A stretch of 11,697 bases of DNA. It comes from Oscillospiraceae bacterium (GTDB lineage Bacteria; Bacillota; Clostridia; Oscillospirales; Acutalibacteraceae). Below the pieces are notes generated by a model that did no database searches, was not told where the DNA came from, and saw only the letters and a list, made by a program, of their open reading frames with translations. Each line of letters starts with the position of its first letter. The stretch's first letter is position 1. This document shows positions 5,940-11,697 of the stretch, in pieces. Position numbers and translations under genes: made by a program. The stretch covers positions 1-11,697 of the forward strand of contig SVOX01000035.1 of NCBI GenBank assembly GCA_015066165.1, written 5' to 3'.

Positions 5940-5985
5940 AACACCGCTTTCCGTAAAATGTATTGTGCGAAAGGCGGTGTTTTGT
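5940..5985 (+). terminator. terminator-like hairpin overlapping the yunB start
   Basis: AACACCGC (5940-5947) pairs with GCGGTGTT (5974-5981). The stem continues through TTTC/GAAA past a bulged G (5973) and is followed by only four T's. It ends the kinase-like gene, but its 3' arm also holds the possible ribosome site and start region of yunB. Confidence 0.65.
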
Positions 5986-6672
5986 ATAAGAAAAAAATAT
6001 TATAAATCTAAACAAATTTTGTTTTCTTGGCTTATTGTTTTACTTGTTTTTTGTGTGGGTTTAGGGTATATTTATATAAGGATTCAACCTGTAATATTGC
6101 GGTATGCTCATAGCCAAGCCGAAACAATAATGCTAAACTCGGCAAATGAAGCCGTTGTTAAAATTTTAAAAAACAATGATTTTTCATATGGAGATATTGC
6201 GGTTTTAACTCGTGACAGCGGCGGTAACGTTAAGTCGCTCGAAATCGATACATATAAAATTAATTATCTTAAAAGCAATATTTCTAATGAAATTTCAAAC
6301 ATTATTTCTAAAAAAGAACGTTATACTGTTGGAATACCTATTGGTACCTTTTTTGACAATAGTTTTACTGCAGGTTTCGGACCCGACGTAAAATTTAAAA
6401 TGCAAATGACGTCAACCGCATTTGTTGATTTTGAGCACGAATTTCGAGATGCAGGTATTAATCAGGTTTTACACAGGGTTGTTGTTAAGATTACAATTAA
6501 CGGCAGTTTACTTATTGCCGGTTATAAAAGAAATATTTCGGTTAATACTTCGGCAATAGCGGCGCAAACTGTTATTGTTGGCGCAGTACCTGAAGGGTTT
6601 ACAAATGTTATTGAAAACGAAAACGACAATACTGCAGGATTAATTAACGACTATGGTGTGATAGGAGAATAA
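5965..6672 (+). CDS. yunB: sporulation protein YunB
   Basis: YunB is a membrane-anchored sporulation protein; in Bacillus subtilis it belongs to the mother-cell (sigma-E) regulon and its biochemical role is unknown. The basic N-terminus is followed by one membrane segment (about 18-38). Next comes the family's YIRIQPVILRYAHSQAE...NSANEAV helix. The later IPIGTFFDNSFTAGFGPDVKF, then AGINQVLHRVVVKITI and NTSAIAAQTVIVGAVPEGF blocks line up with the order in B. subtilis YunB (recalled, not aligned). The start is uncertain. GTG at 5965 gives 235 aa but has no clear ribosome site. GTG at 5977 would give MFCIRKKYYKS, which resembles the MFRRKKY start of the Bacillus protein; GAAAGG then lies very close. 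Both lie inside the upstream terminator hairpin. Only 1 nt separates its stop from ligA. No sigma-E promoter was recognised. Confidence 0.85.
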   Translation: MRKAVFCIRKKYYKSKQILFSWLIVLLVFCVGLGYIYIRIQPVILRYAHSQAETIMLNSANEAVVKILKNNDFSYGDIAVLTRDSGGNVKSLEIDTYKINYLKSNISNEISNIISKKERYTVGIPIGTFFDNSFTAGFGPDVKFKMQMTSTAFVDFEHEFRDAGINQVLHRVVVKITINGSLLIAGYKRNISVNTSAIAAQTVIVGAVPEGFTNVIENENDNTAGLINDYGVIGE

Positions 6673-6673
6673 A

Positions 6674-8644
6674 ATGGACATCATAAAAGCAGAAGAAAGA
6701 ATAAAATATTTGAGTGAAACCTTAAAATATCATAATAGAAAATATTATATTGAAGATTCACCTGAAATTGAAGATTTTGAATATGATGCAATGCTTCGTG
6801 AACTTGAAGATTTGGAAAACGAATTTCCACAGTTTAAAACAGCTGATTCTCCAACTCAACTTGTTGGCGGTGCGGTTTCTAAACTCTTTAGCGAAGTAAG
6901 ACACCAAGTTAAAATGGAAAGTTTGCAAGATGTTTTCAATTTTCAAGAACTCCGTGCTTTTGGTGAGAAAATTGATACCCAAGAAACCGCTTTTTCAGTT
7001 GAACCAAAAATTGACGGTCTTTCGGTTTCGCTTGAATACCGTGACGGTTTATTTTATCGTGGATCAACACGTGGTGACGGTGAAATAGGGGAAGACGTTA
7101 CAGTAAATTTATTGCAAATAAATTCTATTCCAAAAGCAATTAAGTTTATGGGTGAACTTGAAGTCCGCGGCGAAGTTTATATGCCAAAACAAAGTTTTTT
7201 AAAACTTGTTGAACGTCAGGAACTTTTGGGTGAACAACCCGCTAAAAATCCAAGAAATGCGGCGGCTGGTTCACTTCGTCAAAAGAACCCAAAAATAACT
7301 GCCGAGCGTGAACTTGATATATTTGTTTTTAATATTCAAAGAATAACCGATAAAACTTTTACTTCTCATATTGAAACACTTAATTTTATTAAAAGTTTGG
7401 GCTTTAAAGTTTTGCCAACCTATAAAAAATGTGAAAATATTGAAGATGCAATTTTAGAGATTGAGCGAATTGGTAATTCACGTGGCAACTTGTCATACGA
7501 TATCGACGGTGCTGTTGTAAAAGCAGATAATTTGGCTTATAGAGAACAAATGGGAAGCACTTCAAAGTTTCCAAAATGGGCTGTTGCATTTAAATATCCG
7601 CCCGAAGAAAAGGAAACTGTGCTTAAAGAAATTGAAATTGGCGTTGGCAGAACGGGTGCATTAACTCCTACCGCTATTTTTGAACCAATTCAACTTGCGG
7701 GTACCACCGTCAGCCGAGCAACCCTTCACAACCAAGATTTTATATCGTCAAAAGGAATTGCTATTGGTGATACTATTGTTGTTAGAAAAGCAGGGGATAT
7801 TATACCCGAAGTTTTAACTGTTAAATACCATAATGAAAACTCACCCATTTACACAATGCCAACAAATTGCCCTTCTTGTAATTCGCCTGTTTACCGTGAA
7901 GAAGGTGAGGCGGTTATCCGTTGCACCAATGCTGATTGTCCCGCACAACTTTTAAGGCATTTAATTCATTTCACTTCACGTGATGCTATGGACATTGAAG
8001 GTTTGGGTCCTGCCGTTCTTGAGCAACTTTTAGATGCAAATTTAATTCATAATATTGTTGATTTATATACTTTAGATTATGAAAAAGTGGCTATGCTTGA
8101 ACGCACGGGCGAAAAAACAATAGAAAATTTAAAAAATGCTATTGAAAACTCAAAATCAAACGATTTATCCAAGTTTTTGTTTGCGCTTGGTATTCGTCAT
8201 ATTGGGGCTAAAGCGGGTAAACTTTTGGCAGAACATTTTGGCGATATAGATGCTATTTTAAATGCCGAAAAAGAACAGTTTGAAAGTATTGAGGGCTTCG
8301 GAAGTATTTTGGCACAGTCGGCTTATGAATTTTTCTCTTTGGAAAGTACCAAAGTTATGATTGATAAATTCAAACAATTAGGTCTTAACTTAAAATCATT
8401 AAAAGAAGTTAAGGATAATCGTTTTGTAGGCCTTACTTTTGTTCTTACGGGCACTTTGCCAACCTTGTCACGTAAGGAGGCAAGTGAAATTATTGAAAGT
8501 TTTGGCGGTAAAACATCTTCTTCGGTCTCAAAAAAGACCAATTATGTATTAGCAGGTGAAGAAGCGGGCAGCAAACTTGATAAAGCGAACGCTTTGGGCG
8601 TTGCCGTAATTACCGAAGAACAGTTTAATGAAATGATAAAATAA
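6674..8644 (+). CDS. ligA: NAD-dependent DNA ligase
   Basis: LigA seals nicks in DNA using NAD+, joining Okazaki fragments and finishing repair. All domains are present in normal order and length (656 aa). The Ia domain covers about 1-70 (HNRKYYIEDSPEI). The adenylation domain has the catalytic Lys112 in EPKIDGLS, plus STRGDGEIGEDVT (131-143), ELEVRGEVY (161-169) and DIDGAVVK (276-283). An OB fold follows (about 315-395). The zinc finger uses Cys399, Cys402, Cys417 and Cys422. A helix-hairpin-helix region spans about 425-575, and a C-terminal BRCT domain runs from about 582 to 656. ATG at 6674 follows TAGGAGA, which lies within the last codons of yunB, so the two genes are tightly coupled. 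No residue is missing, and the assignment is secure. Confidence 0.98.
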   Translation: MDIIKAEERIKYLSETLKYHNRKYYIEDSPEIEDFEYDAMLRELEDLENEFPQFKTADSPTQLVGGAVSKLFSEVRHQVKMESLQDVFNFQELRAFGEKIDTQETAFSVEPKIDGLSVSLEYRDGLFYRGSTRGDGEIGEDVTVNLLQINSIPKAIKFMGELEVRGEVYMPKQSFLKLVERQELLGEQPAKNPRNAAAGSLRQKNPKITAERELDIFVFNIQRITDKTFTSHIETLNFIKSLGFKVLPTYKKCENIEDAILEIERIGNSRGNLSYDIDGAVVKADNLAYREQMGSTSKFPKWAVAFKYPPEEKETVLKEIEIGVGRTGALTPTAIFEPIQLAGTTVSRATLHNQDFISSKGIAIGDTIVVRKAGDIIPEVLTVKYHNENSPIYTMPTNCPSCNSPVYREEGEAVIRCTNADCPAQLLRHLIHFTSRDAMDIEGLGPAVLEQLLDANLIHNIVDLYTLDYEKVAMLERTGEKTIENLKNAIENSKSNDLSKFLFALGIRHIGAKAGKLLAEHFGDIDAILNAEKEQFESIEGFGSILAQSAYEFFSLESTKVMIDKFKQLGLNLKSLKEVKDNRFVGLTFVLTGTLPTLSRKEASEIIESFGGKTSSSVSKKTNYVLAGEEAGSKLDKANALGVAVITEEQFNEMIK

Positions 8645-8653
8645 TAACCAAAC

Positions 8654-8684
8654 GGGGAGGCAAATGCCTCCCTAAAATTTTGTT
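8654..8684 (+). terminator. hairpin terminator after ligA
   Basis: GGGAGGC (8655-8661) pairs perfectly with GCCTCCC (8666-8672) around AAAT, with an additional G-U at the base. The tail TAAAATTTTGTT is only moderately U-rich, so termination may be incomplete. Confidence 0.7.
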
Positions 8685-8709
8685 AATTTAAAATTATATA
8701 AATATTATA

Positions 8710-8738
8710 TTTACTTTTAGTTTTAAAATTGTTATAAT
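8710..8738 (+). promoter_or_regulatory. promoter for the dnaD-dnaI-mnmG unit
   Basis: A perfect TATAAT (8733-8738) is preceded, at 17 nt, by TTTACT (8710-8715), a four-of-six match to the -35 box. It lies between the ligA hairpin and the ribosome site AGAGGTGA of the DnaD-type gene. Confidence 0.65.
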
Positions 8739-8770
8739 AAATTTGTATGACTTTGTTTTAGAGGTGAATT

Positions 8771-9661
8771 ATGGAATATAATATTAATCCTTCGGTTTTT
8801 ACGAATGTTTTTGTATTTCCGTCGGCTATTGCCGATAAATATTTAAAACTTTGCAAAGGTGAACATTTAAAGGTTATTATTTACATATTGCGTTCATCTT
8901 CAAATAAACCTTCTATGCAAGAAATCAGCGATGCGCTTGATATATCTTTATACGATGTTGAAGAAGCGATTTTATTTTGGGCAGATGCTGGTATTCTTGT
9001 GACCGATAATATTTCCAAAACCGAAAAAACAAAAGTTTTGAAAAAGTCTTTAAAACCCGACCGTGATGACGTTGCAAAACGTGGACTTGAAGACCCTAAA
9101 ATTAAATACCTTTTGGCTGAAACGCAACTAAAATTCGGCAGATGTCTTAAAACTAACGAAACACAAACTTTGGTTTGGCTTTATGACGATTTAGGTCTTG
9201 ATGTTTCGCTGATTTTGTTTATTGTTGAATATGCAATTCAAAATAATAAGAAAAATATGCGGTTTATTGAATCAATTGCTACTGACTGGGCTGATAAAGA
9301 AATTGAAACAATTGAACAAGCCGAAGAACAGGTACGGCTTTTGGCTTTGTATGATAAATCTTGGGCTGTGGTTTGCAAGGCGTTTGGTATTGAACGCAGA
9401 AAGCCAAGCAAAAAAGAAGAAACCCTTTCGCTTTTGTGGGTGAACGACTGGAAAATCTCACCCGAAATGCTAAAAGAAGCATATGATATTTGTGTTGATT
9501 CTAAATCCAAATACTCATTTGCATATATTGCAAAAATCATTGAAAATTGGCACAATAACGGATATAAAAAAGTTGAAGATATAAAACCAAAAGCAAATGA
9601 TAAAATGCAAGGTGCATACGATATTGATTTGTTTGAAAAAATGTTAAATTCAAAGGATTAA
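8771..9661 (+). CDS. DnaD-domain primosome protein
   Basis: A replication-initiation/restart protein of the DnaD/DnaB (Firmicute) family, which remodels DNA at the origin or at stalled forks so that the helicase loader can act. The N-terminal part (about 1-80) reads like a winged helix (EISDALDISLYDVEEAILFW at 51-70). Two C-terminal DnaD/DnaB_2-type helical domains follow, at about 112-190 and 195-275. The second ends in the hallmark YIAKIIENWHNNGYKKVED (252-270), the Y-x3-I-x3-W signature. The length (296 aa) suits a two-domain DnaD-type protein, larger than B. subtilis DnaD. ATG at 8771 has AGAGGTGA just upstream. The stop is 3 nt before the helicase loader gene, so the two are very likely cotranscribed and act together. 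Whether it is functionally DnaD or DnaB cannot be decided from sequence. Confidence 0.88.
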   Translation: MEYNINPSVFTNVFVFPSAIADKYLKLCKGEHLKVIIYILRSSSNKPSMQEISDALDISLYDVEEAILFWADAGILVTDNISKTEKTKVLKKSLKPDRDDVAKRGLEDPKIKYLLAETQLKFGRCLKTNETQTLVWLYDDLGLDVSLILFIVEYAIQNNKKNMRFIESIATDWADKEIETIEQAEEQVRLLALYDKSWAVVCKAFGIERRKPSKKEETLSLLWVNDWKISPEMLKEAYDICVDSKSKYSFAYIAKIIENWHNNGYKKVEDIKPKANDKMQGAYDIDLFEKMLNSKD

Positions 9662-9664
9662 AAA

Positions 9665-10606
9665 ATGATTACTAAAGAACTTACATACAAAAAAGCATTT
9701 GAAATTAAAAATAATTCACTAAAAGAAAAACAACGTCATAGACAAAAATTACTTGATAGCGCTTATGCTACCAACGTTCGTCTTTTATCTATCGATAATG
9801 AGTTGGCTTCATTGGGGGCTTCTCTTGCTCTCACAGCGCTTTCGGGTGACATTGAAAAAGTAGAAAAAATTAAATCACAGTCGCAACTTTTATCTGCCGA
9901 AAAGAGTGATATTCTTAAAAAATGCGGTGTAGAAGATATTGTTTACGACTGCTCGATTTGTTGTGACAGCGGTTATGTTAACGGTAAAGTTTGTACTTGT
10001 GTTAAAAACATTGCAAATAAAATTGCAATGAGTGAACTTTCTTCACTAATGCCTTTAGAACAATGCCGTTTTGATAACTTTGACCTTAAATATTATAAAG
10101 ACGACGCTAAAAAACGTATGACTTCTATATTGAAACTTTGTAAAGAATACGTTTTAGATTTTAACCCTAATACTTCTTCTAATTTGCTGTTTTTGGGCGA
10201 GCCCGGTCTTGGCAAAACCCATTTAACCCTTGCAATTGTATCTGCGGTTATTGAAAAAGGTTATATGCCTGTTTACGGCCCTGCCGAAAACTTGTTTAAT
10301 ACAATTCAAAAAGAAAAATTCGAAGGCGAAAACAAGGGCGCTTTTGAAAATATGCAAAACTGTGATTTGCTGGTTATTGATGACCTTGGTACCGAGATGG
10401 TGACTTCGTTTACTAAGTCAGCGCTTTATAATCTTATCAATACAAGAATGTTAACAAAAAAGCCAACAATAATTAACACAAATCTTTCTTTAAAAGAAAT
10501 TGAGAGTATTTATTCACCACGTATTGCTTCTCGACTTATTGGCAATTTCAATGCTAATAAGTTTTTGGGAAATGATATCAGACAACAAAAAATTTTAGGA
10601 AAATAG
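9665..10606 (+). CDS. DnaI/DnaC-type replicative helicase loader ATPase
   Basis: An AAA+ ATPase that loads the replicative helicase onto DNA, partner to the DnaD-type protein upstream. The N-terminal part is helical (about 1-90), followed by a zinc-binding cluster: Cys96, Cys99 (or Cys100), Cys110 and Cys112 in a C-x2-C...C-x-C layout. The ATPase core follows: Walker A GEPGLGKT (178-185), Walker B LLVIDD (235-240, Asp239/Asp240), a sensor-1-like IINTN (269-273) and SPRIASRL (284-291), whose Arg residues are candidates for the arginine finger. The length (313 aa) is normal for DnaI. ATG at 9665 follows AAGGA in the last codons of the DnaD gene. IstB-type transposon ATPases share this core, but the zinc cluster and the DnaD neighbour support the helicase loader role. 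The symbol is left blank because dnaC and dnaI are both used for it. Confidence 0.92.
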   Translation: MITKELTYKKAFEIKNNSLKEKQRHRQKLLDSAYATNVRLLSIDNELASLGASLALTALSGDIEKVEKIKSQSQLLSAEKSDILKKCGVEDIVYDCSICCDSGYVNGKVCTCVKNIANKIAMSELSSLMPLEQCRFDNFDLKYYKDDAKKRMTSILKLCKEYVLDFNPNTSSNLLFLGEPGLGKTHLTLAIVSAVIEKGYMPVYGPAENLFNTIQKEKFEGENKGAFENMQNCDLLVIDDLGTEMVTSFTKSALYNLINTRMLTKKPTIINTNLSLKEIESIYSPRIASRLIGNFNANKFLGNDIRQQKILGK

Positions 10607-10615
10607 AGTGATATT

Positions 10616-11697
10616 TTGAGTATTAAAAGATATGATGCCGGAAGTTACGACGTAGCGGTTATCGGCGGAGGACATGCGGGTATAGAAGCGGCATTGGCTT
10701 CGGCTCGGCTTGGATGTAATACAATTATGTTTTCAATTACGGTTGACTGGATAGGTAATATGCCATGCAACCCTTCAATTGGCGGCACTGCTAAAGGTCA
10801 CCTTGTTCGTGAACTTGATGCGTTAGGCGGTGAAATGGGAAAAGCGGCTGACAAAAACACTTTGCAAAGCCGTATGCTAAACCTTGGTAAAGGCCCTGCT
10901 GTACATTCGCTTCGCACACAAATTGACCGCAGGGCATATAGCGAATATATGAAGCATAAGGTTGAAAAACAACCTTTGCTCGATGTGAAACAATGTGAAA
11001 TAGTTAAAATTGAAAAGTTTGATGACGGTTGGCTTTGCCTTTCTAATTTGGGTGCTGCATTTAAGTGCCAAAAGGTTGTAATTGCAACAGGTACATTTTT
11101 GGGCGGCAGAATATATGTGGGCGAAGTAAACTATGAAAGTGGCCCTGACGGTTGTTTTCCTGCGCGAGAACTTTCTAATTCTTTAAAAGAATTGGGCGTT
11201 CCGCTTCGTCGTTTTAAAACGGGCACACCTGCGCGCGTGCTTCGTGATAGTATCGATTTTTCAGAGTTAGAAGTACAAGAAGGCGATAGCGAGATTATAC
11301 CCTTTAGTTATTCCACAAAGACACCGCTTGAAAACAAGGTAGTTTGTCATATTGGTTATACAAATGACGATACTAAAAAAGTTATTTTGGAAAACATCGA
11401 CCGTTCGCCTTTATATGCAGGTGAGATTGAGGGTGTTGGTCCGCGGTATTGCCCAAGTCTCGAAGATAAAATTGTACGCTTTGCTGATAAAAAGCGACAT
11501 CAGTTTTTTATCGAGCCATGTGGTGAAAATACCGAAGAAATGTATTTACAAGGTATGTCTTCTTCGCTTCCTGAGGAAGTACAAATTGCTTTTTACAAGA
11601 CAATTCCGTGCCTTAAAAATTTAAAAATTATCCGCAATGCTTATGCTATTGAATATGATTGCATAGACCCGTCCGCATTACAGACACCACTCGAAAT
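10616..11697 (+). CDS. mnmG: tRNA uridine-5-carboxymethylaminomethyl modification enzyme MnmG (GidA), 5' part
   Basis: MnmG, with MnmE, uses FAD and a tetrahydrofolate carbon to modify the wobble uridine (U34) of certain tRNAs. The frame is open to the window end (360 complete codons, roughly 57% of the usual ~620-630). The FAD-binding Rossmann motif VIGGGHAGIEAA lies at residues 15-26. It is followed by MPCNPSIGGTAKGHLVRE, the GKGPAVHSLRTQ stretch, the VVIATGTFLGGRIYVGE stretch and the PROSITE-type signature GPRYCPSLEDK-VRF, so the call is secure. TTG at 10616 is chosen as start: GAGTGAT (10606-10612) sits just upstream, and no ATG or GTG in frame precedes the Rossmann motif. The gap to the helicase loader stop is 9 nt with no terminator, so it belongs to the same operon. 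Confidence 0.96.
   Translation, partial: MSIKRYDAGSYDVAVIGGGHAGIEAALASARLGCNTIMFSITVDWIGNMPCNPSIGGTAKGHLVRELDALGGEMGKAADKNTLQSRMLNLGKGPAVHSLRTQIDRRAYSEYMKHKVEKQPLLDVKQCEIVKIEKFDDGWLCLSNLGAAFKCQKVVIATGTFLGGRIYVGEVNYESGPDGCFPARELSNSLKELGVPLRRFKTGTPARVLRDSIDFSELEVQEGDSEIIPFSYSTKTPLENKVVCHIGYTNDDTKKVILENIDRSPLYAGEIEGVGPRYCPSLEDKIVRFADKKRHQFFIEPCGENTEEMYLQGMSSSLPEEVQIAFYKTIPCLKNLKIIRNAYAIEYDCIDPSALQTPLE

Noticed and set aside
9238..9555. 105-codon minus-strand frame inside the DnaD-type gene
   Set aside because: It is fully antisense to a well-supported gene, Ser/Phe-rich, and has no recognisable motif.
9665..10606. IstB-type transposition ATPase
   Set aside because: The AAA+ core is similar, but the N-terminal Cys cluster, the DnaD-type neighbour and the lack of any transposase gene favour a helicase loader.
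11352..11624. 90-codon + strand frame inside mnmG
   Set aside because: The mnmG frame over the same bases carries the family signature GPRYCPSLEDK; this is an out-of-frame shadow.
10616..11697. MnmG truncated or broken
   Set aside because: The frame is uninterrupted to the last base; it simply continues beyond the window.

Overview
The window is AT-rich and reads as chromosome of an anaerobic, spore-forming Firmicute, most likely a gut-type member of the Clostridia. The grounds are a YunB-type sporulation protein, a DnaD/DnaI primosome pair, an NAD-dependent DNA ligase, GGAG and GGTGA ribosome binding sites, intrinsic terminators, and proteins that look clostridial throughout. Every intact gene lies on the + strand. 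The genus cannot be fixed from this sequence.

Region 1 (1-3660): the 3' end of a eukaryote-type glycogen branching enzyme gene, then an alpha/beta hydrolase with a TTG start only 11 nt downstream, probably cotranscribed. A promoter (TTGACA-17-TAGAAT) then drives an unrecognised lipoprotein gene. A hairpin separates that gene from a DUF1015 family gene, which ends in a strong terminator. Region 2 (3688-4743): a ZIP metal transporter gene with its own promoter, then tRNA-Leu(UAG). The tRNA promoter's -35 box overlaps the transporter's stop codon, and the tRNA is followed by a terminator that could work on both strands.

Region 3 (4744-5295) holds no intact gene and is the oddest part. It starts with seven short hairpins separated by linkers of exactly 8 nt. 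Next come two hairpins that compete for the same bases, the second being a strong terminator. Last is a minus-strand 27-codon stub that resembles the N-terminus of an M20 peptidase. It looks like an eroded insertion or rearrangement site beside a tRNA gene.

Region 4 (5229-8683): a cytidylate-kinase-like gene, yunB (its start lies inside the preceding terminator hairpin) and ligA, which starts 1 nt after yunB. Region 5 (8710-11697): a probable operon of a DnaD-domain primosome gene, a DnaI/DnaC-type helicase loader gene and mnmG (tRNA wobble-uridine modification, TTG start), which runs off the window end.

Most of the window is ordinary housekeeping sequence. I see no new multi-gene defence or mobile system. 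The signal most worth pursuing is the constant-linker hairpin array after the tRNA gene.
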